A stretch of 64,000 nt of DNA from Cliona cf. orientalis (taxonomy: Eukaryota; Porifera; Demospongiae; Clionaida; Clionaidae). Below are positions 11,601 through 23,500 of the stretch, piece after piece (the stretch's first letter is position 1; each line of letters opens with the position of its first letter). The stretch spans positions 7,524,292 to 7,588,291 of the forward strand of contig OZ005697.1 in assembly GCA_963930775.1 (NCBI GenBank), in the 5' to 3' direction. The position numbers and the translations under genes are program-made. The notes below the pieces were generated by a model. That model was not told where the DNA came from, did no database searches, and saw nothing but the letters and a program-made list of their open reading frames with translations.

Positions 11601-14600
11601 CTAACGATAACATTGTGTCAGTGATATCAATGGATCACTAGTTCACAGACTAACAGTCCCTGACAACATACAAGGTCTAAGATGTTTGTATAATAACTTA
11701 TCGCAACAAGCATGACACAACATACTCAAATGCGCGCTGACTGACACACTACAGTTTATCTCAAACCTACCCCGGCCATGCATGTTGTGGTACATTTCAC
11801 AACCCAACCCTCATTCAGGTAACAGTTGAATGGGAGTCAGTGAGCACCAATTAGGACACACTTAGTGCATGGCTTCTCAATGTTCACAACTACCATACAT
11901 ACACTCCATAGTCTACCTCACACACCAGCACTCACCAGTTCCTGGGCTCTTTGGTTTCCCTGTGCAGCTGCCTTATTCTGTGAGCAATGAGAGAGAAAGA
12001 GATCGAGTATGAATGATGATGTGTAGGGTTGACCAAAGTAGCTATGTAACTCCATAATTGAGGTAAGGTCAGTAGCTACTGCGGTGGCTTTACCACTTAT
12101 TTCACGGCATCTATTACATCACCGACTTTTCTATACAACAAGAGACATCCAACCATGTCTTCCACGGGCAACTGAGCAACTGGAGGTACATTATATTACT
12201 GATTTGACAAGCTTTGTGTACTTACAATCTGATAATTATATGGGGAGGTATGTAAGTCAACCACAAAACAAGGAGATGATTAAATCTACTAGTGATCATG
12301 TACACCCTAGTAGCAACCACTTTTTCATACAGATCTGTATATAATACATACAGAGGGGTGTGGTTGGTTAATTATCATGACGTGAGTGCTAGCATGAGAT
12401 AGGGGAATTCCCCTCCCACACTCTCAAACATGTGACTGGTCTAAATCAGCCATAATGGATGGTGAGGGTGTGAGATGTTAATGACCAGAACATAGCCTCC
12501 CACGGATTACCACACACCTAATGCATCCATAATCACAACAGCGGAGTAGATGCACACAGAATATTAATATAAAAACACACCCACTAAATAATATTGTAAC
12601 ATTGACATGTAAAATTAATTACTATTGCATGCATACAATGCTTGATCCAATTCAACATAATAAATTAGCAATTTTTACGAATTCTCATAACAATATGAAG
12701 CTACTGATGACCTTTACCAAAAAAACGTGCGTTTTCAAAATTGAAATTATTTTTTTCCATGCATTGTATTAGATTCAGTACGGTACTGTGTGATTTAATA
12801 AGAATGTAACCATACTGCACTGCACTAATGCTCAGTCCATGGCAAACAACAGCTTGGATTAATATGATCACCACATTAAATTTCTCTGTCTTACCACTCT
12901 TGAGCTAGCCAGATCTCTCTTTGTCTTAGTGATCTCCAGGTCCTGGGAGAGCACCCTCCTCTCTTCTTCATTACTGGCCCGGCTCAGTTTACCCCAGAGT
13001 TCGTCTGCTTCCTGCGTATGAGGATTGGCAAGAACCACACACCCACCCACTCTCACTCATGACTAGTCTAGCCAGCTATAGACCCCTCCACTAATTTCCA
13101 CATGCACACACTTTACAGTCCTCATAGTCAACAAACTCAAGCAAGACTAGCTCATCAACAACTTACATACCTGATCCAATCTTCCCCTTTCACGCTGTAA
13201 ACAATGAGATACACTACAATCATCACTCTGATACCAAACTATCAAGTACCGTATTACCTCTAATTTAACGGACACCAGAAAAATAATTATTTTGGCCAAT
13301 GTCCGCTATAATTAGAGCACACGAAAATAGTTGGCGCTCGAAGTGTCCGATGAATTAGAATACGCTTTCACGCATGCGCATTCGGTCAAATGGGCGTGCG
13401 ATCGACCAGCTGCAGAGATCGAGTAAACGAGACGGTACCTGGAGCTCCCTGTTCATGGTGGGAACGAGAACAACTCGCCTCCTTCATACACTGATATGGG
13501 TATAGGTAGCGCGCTAGCCGAGCTGTCCGCATTAGAACAACGATGTCTGGATGATTAGAACAACAAAAATTCGTACTTCGTTGACTGTCCGGTGTAATTA
13601 GAGGTAAATAAATAATTCAAAATGGTGTCCGGATAATTAGATATGTCCGTTAAATTAGAGACAATACGGTAAGTACATACATAGCAGCATAGGAATACAC
13701 AACATTAACACTCTACACACATGAACAGTGTTAGGCCTACAACTAGGCATTCAGCCTCCCCAGCCAATAATCTCAACACCAACTACAACGGAGGCCAACT
13801 GACTAGCTACTTAGTTAGGACAATAGTTTCACTTACCCTTTGGCGGCTACATTCCTCCTGCAATGAGTGAAACAGTCATAAGCATAATAAATGTCACTGT
13901 ACATACTTTATACACATAAACGTATAATGCCATGATACATGTAGCTAGTCATTGTTGAGGAGGGCCTTCACTCATGCACCCAACTGTTTATGCACGGTGT
14001 GACTAGGGTGGATGTGTGTGGCAAATCCAGGCCTAGTCCACATAACAAAGATACACCTCCATGGAGGAAGAGCGTTATGCCCTAATTAGTGATGCTTTAG
14101 GGAAACCTTATCAACGCCCAAACATGTAGCCAATTATTAAGTCCTTGGGATATATACAAGAGTTAACTAAATTCATCAATAATAATTATTCTTGGTCACA
14201 AAGTATTCAGTATTTGGTAAAAATTAATAGGGTGGTGTATCTTTGTTCTGAATTTGCACATGTGGTCAATATGGGCAAAGCTAGTCATAAAACACCAACG
14301 TCAAAAGGTGGAGGGGTTGAAAGATCACAGTAAAATAACAAATCACATTCTACATGGCTCATTAAAACCCCTCCCTCTGATAAACACATAATTCTTAGCG
14401 TCATGACTTGGTTGAGTCATGCCAATCACGACAGCCAATGTACTAAACAAAACATGTCCCTCATCATAAATGTGGAGCATAATCACTTTGACCCATTAAG
14501 AAGCACTGAGTATCATAACAATATCTTACCAAATGCTGCTTGTACTCTGGATCATTTCTATACACTTCCTGCAAAGGAACAAGAAACACAGCACTCATGT

Positions 14601-14858
14601 CAGTGTCAGCTGAAGGCATCTCTAGCTACACACACACAGTCTGGGGGGCCAGCCCCTTCATAAGAGAGAGGAAGGGTCTGGTGTCATGACTATACGCCAG
14701 TTGTTCCAGTGCTTATGCAATACTTGCTGTTATGCGGTGTGTGTGCAAAATGGCACTCGTGAAGACCTAGCACCTGGTTGGTCAGAGTGAATGGTAGTGA
14801 TATTCCCATAAAATTATTCAACAGTCACCTTGTTGGTCAGCCTGTGCATTTGGGACAG

Positions 14859-14895
<37 letters not shown>

Positions 14896-16029
14896 TCCTA
14901 TACCTATGACGTCGTGGAGCGATCTGATTGGACAGCACTCCTAGCTGCAGTGGTGCAATTATTGTATAGGCATGACAGCAGACCCTTCCTCTCTTGCGAA
15001 GGGGCTGGCCTGCCAGACTAACACACACAGTGGTAAGTTGTGCCTCAGGCCTGGCACTTCACTCTGGCTAGCCTGGGTGGCCACCCCACAGCTAGGAATC
15101 AGCTACAGCAACCTCTTCTAATGCAGCTAGCTACTCACTGGAAACTGCACTCATGCAGCATGTAGTACTAGATGGATATACCGTAAATCAAGAAATTTGT
15201 GTTGCATTAAAGTCATGCGGTTCAGTGTCATTTTGATCAAATTAAAAATTAATGTGATCAAAATCATGCGCATTTCAACCTTGAGATACTTCCCAGAGCA
15301 ACTATTTTTTAGCTAGTCTCTCAATCAATAGCCCCAGAGCAGCTATTCTTTAGCTAGAGTCTCTCAATCAGAATCATAATGAATGGGTAACCAATTTCAC
15401 TGATCTTTTCAGTATTACTGACATTCAGTTTATTAGCCTCCTCTGTTTCTCTCTGCCTGATTCACATAGCTAATAGGCAGAGCTCCCTTTTTAAAAATAC
15501 TTTAGCAAACTTATAATCAGTAGTGCAGGTAGCCTCACACTAGCACTAGCATGCATGGTGTGTGACCTTGTGGTAAACCACTGGCGCATGCGTGTGGGTA
15601 ATAATTGCGTTAGGTAAAATAATGTAATTTTATTCATGCGCCTAGGCTAAACCGCGCATGAATTAGCATGAATAAGATGCACGCATAAATTTCATGATTT
15701 ACGGTAGCTAGCTATGGCTGGCAAATTTCAGTGATTTCTGCCATCACGAATTCATACATACATGTACTGTGTAGTACTTGAAGTACATGTATAAACATGC
15801 ATGCACGAGTTTGTGTAGCCTCGAACCCAGGCTCACTTTCGGGGGGAGGGGAAAGTGAGCCTGGGTTCAAGGCTAGAGTTTGTGATGCATGTACACAGTA
15901 ATAGTAGTGTAGTATGTAGGTGACAATTGTGGATAATTAAAATTAGCTGGCCATTCAATAACTTACTATCCATCTCGCTTCAAAAGCCTCCTCGTCCCAA
16001 GTAGATGATTTGTCATGTTTGTTCGCCAT
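5637..16029 (-). CDS. Coiled coil / Roc-COR GTPase / death-domain protein, copy 1
   Basis: My exon chain, 5' to 3' on the minus strand: 16029-15967 (MANKHDKSSTWDEEAFEARW), 14568-14530, 13857-13837, 13194-13171, 13011-12895, 11977-11936, 11069-10931, 9766-9713, 9271-7157, 6488-6420, 6305-6234, 6075-6016, 5953-5637. Every junction has GT/AG ends and matching phase, giving about 1,040 residues. Residues 1-148 form a charged coiled coil. The large exon holds P-loop GTPGVGKT, TSTICAE, DSGGQPQF and G4 motif VGTHRDKA, then a COR-like region (VPLWWFILELLTQGLAKKLG). Phase-1 Ser/Thr-rich mini-exons link to a death domain (KVAPFWQSIGDQL to QDIQSAL). Known: Roc-COR proteins (LRRK2, DAPK1, MFHAS1) are large GTPases; death domains assemble signalling complexes. 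Inference: a cytoplasmic signalling protein of the innate-immune or cell-death type. A long Ala/Ser-rich insert separates switch I from DxGGQ. Confidence 0.85.
6567..6619 (-). other. Exon-like remnant in the linker region of copy 1
   Basis: The stretch has AG before it and GTATAA after it and encodes ser/ala-rich residues like the neighbouring linker exons, but its 53-base length would break the phase-1 chain. It is left out of the gene model as a decayed or unused exon. Confidence 0.3.
6645..7095. mobile_element. MITE family A, copy 1 (TACCGTA ends), in an intron of copy 1
   Basis: Terminal inverted repeats TACCGTACTTTCTCGTTATT and, on the other strand at the right end, TACCATATTTTCCCGCTATT. 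Both are followed by GGCGCA/AGCGCA repeats. TA is the likely target duplication. No coding capacity. A second copy lies at 9782-10230. The paralogous gene at 30.3-38.7 kb lacks it. Confidence 0.8.
9782..10230. mobile_element. MITE family A, copy 2
   Basis: Same family as 6645-7095: the ends TACCGTATTTTCTCATTATT and (reverse) TACCGTATTTTCTCGCTATT and the interior are clearly alignable (GACCTCGATATCTGCA, GCGATCGAT, CGCGAACGCGCATGCGTTCTT). TA at both ends. It sits in the intron 5' of exon 9766-9713 and overlaps no exon. Confidence 0.8.
10496..10522. repeat. C homopolymer, 27 bases
   Basis: Run of C followed by eight A, in an intron of copy 1. The length may be unreliable in assembly. Confidence 0.9.
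13247..13671. mobile_element. MITE family B (TACCGTATT ends), intronic
   Basis: Left end TACCGTATTACCTCTAATTT; right end, read on the other strand, TACCGTATTGTCTCTAATTT, both leading into AACGGACA. The flanks are ATCAAG on the left and AGTACATAC on the right. The paralogous intron at about 35550 reads ATCAAGTACTAAGTACATAC with no element, which is an approximate empty site. Confidence 0.85.
14638..15019. mobile_element. MITE family C with AGTCTGG..GGCCAGCCCC ends and an internal 34-base C run
   Basis: Inverted ends carry GGCCAGCCCCTTC, AGAGAGGAAGGGTCTG and GTCATG, flanked by CACACACA. A run of C fills 14859-14892. The same left end is present in copy 2 at 36560, so this element predates the gene duplication. 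Confidence 0.7.
15179..15706. mobile_element. MITE family D (TACCGTAAATCA ends), intron 1 of copy 1
   Basis: Left end TACCGTAAATCAAGAAATTT, right end on the other strand TACCGTAAATCATGAAATTT. The interior contains CATGCGC-type repeats. Absent from the equivalent place in copy 2 (about 38250). Confidence 0.8.
15816..15875. repeat. Foldback hairpin, about 24-bp arms
   Basis: TAGCCTCGAACCCAGGCTCA is followed 20 bases later by TGAGCCTGGGTTCAAGGCTA. The loop is G-rich. A related AGCCTCGTCCCCAGGC hairpin lies at 57458-57532. Confidence 0.8.
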
Positions 16030-16215
16030 AGTTTAGTTCGAGATCACTTTATCTCGGTCACGCCCTTTCCTCTTCTCTAATAACCTGAATAAACCAGTAC
16101 AGGGGATTTCAGGTTGGTTGTCCGGGCCGCGCGTGCACATAGATGTTCAAATTCACGCATGCGCAATATGCGCAATCGCACGCACAGTTTTCCGCGGTGA
16201 ATTTGAAATCCCAAG

Positions 16216-17178
16216 ATGGCGAAATCGTACTCGGTCGATCTCCGGTGGCGTGTTGTGTGGCTGCACCTTGTACACCGACGTAGTTCGTCACAGATCTCCG
16301 AACTGCTGCTGTTATCAGAGCGTTCCGTGAGGCGGTACATCTCTCTCTTTTACCAGACAGGGGATGTTGAGCCTAAGTCCCAAAGGCATGGACCACAAAA
16401 GCTCTTAGGAGATTTTGGTCAACTCACTCTGCTGCAAATCATCCTCAGACATCCTGGAATCTATCTAAGTGAGATCAGAGAACTCTATGTCCTTCTTGGT
16501 GTGGATGTGAGTGTTCCATCGATATGCAGGACACTAAAACATATGGGATGTACTCGACAGGTAATGTGCCGTGTTGCGTCGCAAAGATCAGACACACTTA
16601 GGGCACAATTCATGGCTCAGGTATCAGTGTACGATCCGTCTATGCTTGTATGGCTGGATGAAACTGGGACTGATGCACGCAACACAATCAGGAAGTATGG
16701 CTATAGCCTAAGGGGTATGCCGCTTTGCGACCAGCGATTGCTTGTGAGGGGCAAACGATACACTGCCATCCCTATAGTTTCTCTGGAGGGAATACATGAT
16801 GTTTACCTGGCTGAGGGTACGATGAATGGTGATCGATTCGTCCAATTTGTGCAGAATTGTCTACTACCACACTTGATGCCTTTCAATGGAGTCAATCCTC
16901 GGTCAGTTGTGATCATGGATAATTGCAGTATCCATCATGTAGATGCTGTAACCAATCTGATAGAAACTCAAGCAGGAGCAAAACTATGCTTTCTGCCACC
17001 ATACTCACCCGACTTGATGCCAGTGGAGGGAGTTTTTAGCCAGGCTAAATCCATGATGAAAGCATCAGACAGTCTGTTCCAAGTATTCTCCTCACCTAGG
17101 TCACTGATAGCAATGATATTTTCAATGATAACTCAAGAAGACTGTTATGGACATATTACACACAGTGGTTACATATAA
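16216..17178 (+). CDS. IS630/Tc1-mariner transposase, DD35E
   Basis: 320 residues, the usual length for the family. The N-terminus is a helix-turn-helix pair (YSVDLRWRVVWLHLVHRR..SERSVRRYISLFYQTGDVEP). The catalytic residues are D in VWLDETGTD, D in VIMDNCSIHH and E in PYSPDLMPVEGVF. Thirty-five residues lie between the second and third, so DD35E. The start ATG follows the left inverted repeat by about 50 bases, and no intron is needed. Role: it binds the element's inverted ends and moves it into TA sites. All key residues are present, so it may be active; activity itself is not shown. Confidence 0.93.
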   Translation: MAKSYSVDLRWRVVWLHLVHRRSSSQISELLLLSERSVRRYISLFYQTGDVEPKSQRHGPQKLLGDFGQLTLLQIILRHPGIYLSEIRELYVLLGVDVSVPSICRTLKHMGCTRQVMCRVASQRSDTLRAQFMAQVSVYDPSMLVWLDETGTDARNTIRKYGYSLRGMPLCDQRLLVRGKRYTAIPIVSLEGIHDVYLAEGTMNGDRFVQFVQNCLLPHLMPFNGVNPRSVVIMDNCSIHHVDAVTNLIETQAGAKLCFLPPYSPDLMPVEGVFSQAKSMMKASDSLFQVFSSPRSLIAMIFSMITQEDCYGHITHSGYI

Positions 17179-17229
17179 CTTGCATTAACTGATACAGTAA
17201 CCATTAAATTTTAATGTTAGTGCCAAAGT

Positions 17230-18225
17230 TCAACATGAAAGCTTCTTTAAAGTGTTCATTATAGCCTCACGCTCACGCTGATATTCTTCATTTGACAGTA
17301 ACCCAGACTCCATCAAGTTCTTCAGATCGGAGAGTTGGCGGTAGCATTTTGATCTACCATCAATAACTTTAGCAGGACTATTAACTACATGTGCCTGGCT
17401 TGTAGTTGTAGGTACGGATCTTGGGGTCAACGCAGATGCAATGTCCACAACTGCTTTTGTAAGTGCTTCAGTAGCGGAAGGAGACTTTTTAGGGTATGCC
17501 CCACCAGCCCTCAAAAAAAGAGGATTAGTTGGAGCTGTATCTAAACTTGTGTGCACACCTCCAACTACCATTTCACTCCATATACGATATTGCATTGGCG
17601 TATATGCCTTGTCAAACTTGGCATGAAGGTCTTGGATAATCTTTTCATCTTTTTCTTCTACTTTGGACTTTTTTCTTGGTTCTGAATCAGACTCATCACT
17701 TGAAGCGTCGTCTTGCTGTTTCTGTTTTTTAGCTTTATTTCCAACTGCAGAAACGGACTGCAACCCGTCACACCAAAGGGTCAACTTAGTCCCTTTGGCT
17801 GCATTTGACATGACCTCCTGTATGTCTTCTCGGCTTCTCAAACTCACAACAGAGCTGTTCTGAAGGTATCCCACATCAAAGTCACCAGAACGTATGTCAC
17901 CTTGTAGCTGTGCTCTAATTAGAGTCTTAAGGTTATCGCGTGTCTTGATTTTTGTTGGATCGAGGTTCCTGAGTGTGAACGTCTTTCCCTCTGCCTTCTT
18001 ACCATCACGCTTTACAACTTTTATTAGTACTTTGCTAATAAGCGGGGGGCTTGGCGTGTGTGTTACAGTGTGAGCGGCACTGATTGGCGTTACAATAACT
18101 TGCCTCGGTACATGAGGTGACTGAGGAAAGTTCAGCTGAGAGCCTATCACAGAATTAGCTCCAGATCCTAGCGTTAGTCGAGTCTGAGGCCCAATCTGAA
18201 CGTTGACAGTTGATCTGTCGGTCAT
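17230..18225 (-). CDS. Transposon accessory protein with C-terminal SHOCT domain
   Basis: Open frame of 349 codons from 18279; I prefer the inner ATG at 18225 (MTDRSTVNVQIGPQTRL), giving about 331 residues. A middle region (KVLIKVVKRDGK..FTLRNLDPTKIKT..GDFDVGYLQNSSVVSLRS..KLTLWCDGL) looks like a small ubiquitin/PB1-like fold. A lysine/acidic nuclear-type stretch follows (EPRKKSKVEEKDEK). The end (YRQLSDLKNLMESGLLSNEEY) matches a SHOCT motif. It lies inside the inverted repeats and converges on the transposase. Inference: a DNA-binding or oligomerising helper of transposition; most Tc1-type elements have only one gene. The function is not known to me. Confidence 0.75.
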   Translation of the reverse strand: MTDRSTVNVQIGPQTRLTLGSGANSVIGSQLNFPQSPHVPRQVIVTPISAAHTVTHTPSPPLISKVLIKVVKRDGKKAEGKTFTLRNLDPTKIKTRDNLKTLIRAQLQGDIRSGDFDVGYLQNSSVVSLRSREDIQEVMSNAAKGTKLTLWCDGLQSVSAVGNKAKKQKQQDDASSDESDSEPRKKSKVEEKDEKIIQDLHAKFDKAYTPMQYRIWSEMVVGGVHTSLDTAPTNPLFLRAGGAYPKKSPSATEALTKAVVDIASALTPRSVPTTTSQAHVVNSPAKVIDGRSKCYRQLSDLKNLMESGLLSNEEYQREREAIMNTLKKLSC

Positions 18226-18442
18226 AATGAACACACAGGAGTACACACATGCAGCACCGTACACAAGTACAAAGTACATGTAGCTTACGTGCGATGTGCG
18301 CGCGCGCGTAAACGTGTTTTGTTAGCATGCGCATGCGTGAATTTGAACATCGACATGCACGCGCGACCCGGACAACCAACCTGAAATCCCCTGTAAAATT
18401 GAATATTCATGCTCAAGTCGGAACGCGCCATATGACATTGCC

Positions 18443-20050
<1,608 letters not shown>

Positions 20051-20315
20051 TGGGTGGGGATGGAGGTCAGAATTTGCACCCTCTGAAGTTAGGCTAGAAA
20101 GTAGCAGGTACTATATCTCTGCCCCCTCCCCCAACCACCCACTCCCAGAAAATTAGCTATATTGTATCTGTGCACTCGTGTTGCTTTAATTATAATAGCC
20201 ACTATGAGAGGAGCTCAGACTCTATTTATCCAGTGATTAAAAATACCCCATATCTTATTTTATTTGTTAATAGTTGAGTGACTAGTCTTGTTATTTTTAT
20301 TTTTCATTGTTCCAG

Positions 20316-20503
20316 TTGGTACTCCTTACTACATGTCCCCAGAGAGAATCCACGAGAACGTTTACAATTTCCGATCAGACATCTGGTCCCTGGGATGCCT
20401 GCTGTATGAGATGGCAGCCCTCCAGTCTCCCTTCTACGGAGACAAGATGAACCTGTACTCCCTTTGCAAGAAGATCGAGAAGTGTGACTACCCTCCTCTG
20501 CCA
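20316..20503 (+). pseudogene. Orphan NEK6/NEK7-type kinase exon
   Basis: Acceptor TTGTTCCAG precedes [40 protein letters not shown] and [20 protein letters not shown], ending at PLP before GTAGAT. Known: this is the activation-segment to helix-F/G region of NEK6/7 kinases (APE motif as SPE, DIWSLGC). No other kinase exon is found on either side: 266 bases upstream is the end of the Tudor gene, and 23 bases downstream a BEL/Pao element begins. The sequence is still highly conserved, with no stop, which suggests a recent partial duplication or a gene cut off by rearrangement. Alternatively, distant exons could lie beyond the insertion, but 26.7-27.3 kb shows none. Confidence 0.75.
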
Positions 20504-20526
20504 GTAGATACACCCACAGCAATTAT

Positions 20527-23500
20527 TGTTGGTACTGAACTTGATTGTTAATGGTCGTCATTCTCATTTGCTTATTCATGTTTAAATTTTAATTTTTGTT
20601 CGTATATTTAGAGAAAGTAATGAAAAGTGAGTGAAGTATGCATGTGTGCATGGATGTAGCTATTGACTACATTTAAGTATCTATTAGCATCCGAGAAGGA
20701 GTACGAACATTATTGGTCCTTCGAGCCGGATCAATTTCGAAACGGCGATCTTTTTTGGCAGTCTCAATCTCGGAACTCTCATTTTCGTTCGTGGCCACGT
20801 GCTCGTGTGGCCGCCATATTGTCGTATCATCGTGTATCGTGTTCAACAAATACGATGGCTGAAGAAACAACGGCACGTTCCCTTTCTAACTGCAAGAAAA
20901 GGAGAGGGATTACGCGTGCTTCTATCACTCGGTTCAATACCAAACTGAAAGATCTCGAGAGCAAAGCTGATCAGGCGGGGACCTTTGACCTCGCGCAGCA
21001 AATGAAATTGAAATTGGAATCTTTGGATAAGGACTTCAAAACTTACCACTACGCTCTAGTTGACCTTGTTGATGATGAGGCGACTCTCGCAAGCGAACAA
21101 GAAACTCTTGACAATCATGACGATGAAATGGCTATTCTGGCTGTTCGTGTACAGCAGCTAATCACTCTGTCTGCTTCCCCGTCCAGCAAAACTGATCCTC
21201 GTAAGATTGCGTCTCGTAGACTTGCTCGACTACAGAAATCAATCTCATCCGTTAAAGATGCTGTTACGGCTCTGAAAGGAGACTCAGATGATGCATTCGT
21301 CCTCCGACAATACGAGGAGCAATTGACCGACTTCAAGAAGGAGCTCAGTGACATCCGGACCAGCCTCTTATCTATTGACTTGGAGGACGGAGATGAGCTC
21401 AATACCTCGCAAGCTAGTTTGGACAAAGCCCTGTTTGACTGTTCGTTGTTGATAAAGAAATCTTTGAAACCTCTTGCTCATGAAACGACTCCTATTGATA
21501 GCAAAGGAGTAAAGCTTCCGAAATTGGATGTTCCAACATTTGATGGAAACATATTGCACTGGAGATCATTCTGGGAGCAATTTTGCGTAGCAGTACACCG
21601 ACGCACCAACCTGTCTAATTCAGAAAAACTAGTGTACCTCCAGCACGCCCTGAAGGGAGGATCAGCCAAACAGGTCATTGAAGGATTATCTCGTTCTGGC
21701 GACTACTACGCGGAGGCCATCGAGAGCCTTCAATTGCGTTTCGATCGTCCTCGCCTTATACACCAAACGCATGTACGTATGATTCTCGAAACACTCTCTC
21801 TCAAAGAAGGCACTGGCAGAGAGCTACGACGCTTACATGACACGGTTCAGCAACACCTTCGAGCGCTAAAGGCCATGGACTATGAGCCATCTGGTCCCTT
21901 TATAACCTCAGTGCTCGAGCTCAAACTAGATACCAACACAATGTTCGAGTGGCAAAAGCACAGCCAGTCTGCCACCAGTGTTCCGCATTACGGAGAGCTA
22001 TTGGAATTTATCAATCTCCGAGCACAAGCCTCCGAAACTTTCGTCACCGATCAAAGTAAGAAATCGTCACGGAACGACGCTTCCTCTGCCAAAAGACTAT
22101 CGTCTGTAGGCAAACCTATCGCTTCCTTCACTGCGAGCACTTCCGAGCTCACTAACAACTGTATGCTTTGCAAGGTGGGCAAACACCCTCTTCACACCTG
22201 TTCCAAGTTCAAAGGACTGACTCATGATAAGATGATTGCCACGCTGAAAACCAACGATCTTTGTATGAATTGTTTACGTCCTGGTCACTTCGTAAAACAA
22301 TGTCGATCGCTCAACCGTTGCCGAAAGTGTCAAAAGCCCCATCATACCTTGCTGCACATTGATCCCAAGGCCGAGTCTCCCGTCGCTCCCACAACTAATG
22401 TCCCTGGATCTCCGAATCCTGCTCATACTACTACTAATCCTTCGATCCCCTCACACGCAGCCTCCGGGTTGGCTTCAAATTCACTTCTCATGACGTGTTG
22501 CGTTCTTGTTAATGCTCCGGATGGCTCCACGGCAGAGGCTCGAGCCCTCCTCGATTGTGCTTCCTCGGCCTCCTTCGTCTCGGAGCGCCTGGCTCAGAGT
22601 CTCAACTTGCCTCGTACTAGTCAAAGTGCAGTGATCTCCGGAGTAGCTGGACTGTCTCACAAGTCCACACTTCAGCCTATCGCACGCTTCAGTTTCTCCT
22701 CCCGGACATCTCCGAGTGAGATATTTCACGTCACAGCCATTGTTGTACCAAGAGTTACTTGTGACTTGCCCTTGCACTCGATATCGTTTGATTCGAAATG
22801 GAAACATTTATCTAACATTCAACTAGCAGATCCGAATTTTGGTCACCCTGGCAGAATTGATATGCTCCTCGGCGTTGACGTATTCGTGGAAGTTATGTTG
22901 CATGGCCGGCGGACAGGTCCGCACGGATCTCCCATAGCGTTTGAAACCAGACTTGGCTGGGTTCTTGCCGGGAACACCAAATCCTGTGCACCTTCAACTC
23001 GTATAGCCACTCATCATACATCGATACTCACAGGAGATGATATTTTGCGTAAATTTTGGGAAATAGAGGAGAAGCCCGTCGAGACTGTTTCTCTGTCTGC
23101 CGAGGAAAGATCAGTAGTCAACCACTTCAAAGTACACCACTTTCGTGAAGATGGGAGATTTGTTGTTCCTCTACCGAGAAAGCCAGACGCCCAGCCTCTC
23201 GGCGAATCACGTTCTCAAGCAGTCAGAAGATACTTGTCGCTGGAACGTTCATTGACTGCAAAGGACCAATTCGCAGACGTTGATGATGTCATGAAGGAAT
23301 ACTTCGACATGGGACATGCAGAACGAGTCCCAGCAGCCGATTTGTCAAAACCTCATCACGATACCTTCTATCTTCCCATGCACATTGTCAGGAAAGAATC
23401 GAGTTCCACCACAAAGCTACGAGCTGTGTTCGATGCGTCGGCTAAGTCGTCCACTGGGGTGTCTCTTAATGACACTCTGCAAGTTGGTCCCACCGTACAC

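Larger units (their letters stand above)
16100..18393. mobile_element. Complete-looking two-gene Tc1/mariner (IS630-type) DNA transposon
   Basis: Inverted ends of about 65 bp: CAGGGGATTTCAGGTTGGTT at 16100 and the same on the other strand ending at 18393, continuing through GTCCGGG, CGCGCGTGCA, GATGTTCAAATTCACGCATGCGC with few mismatches. TA duplications lie at 16098-16099 and 18394-18395. It carries two convergent open genes, a transposase (plus) and an accessory protein (minus). Both are uninterrupted and nearly meet tail to tail at about 17.2 kb. The near-identical ends and open genes suggest a recent insertion. Confidence 0.92.
16030..18442. promoter_or_regulatory. Divergent promoter interval split by a transposon
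   Basis: Copy 1 starts at 16029 on the minus strand and the Tudor gene at 18443 on the plus strand. Removing the transposon (16100-18393) and one TA leaves only about 117 bases between the two start codons. Inference: they shared a bidirectional promoter until the insertion. No core promoter motif was firmly identified. Confidence 0.5.

Noticed and set aside
10496-14892. C homopolymers (27 and 34 bases) as functional G-quadruplex or i-motif signals
   Set aside because: They are single uninterrupted runs in introns, prone to length error, and absent in the paralogue; nothing else supports a role.
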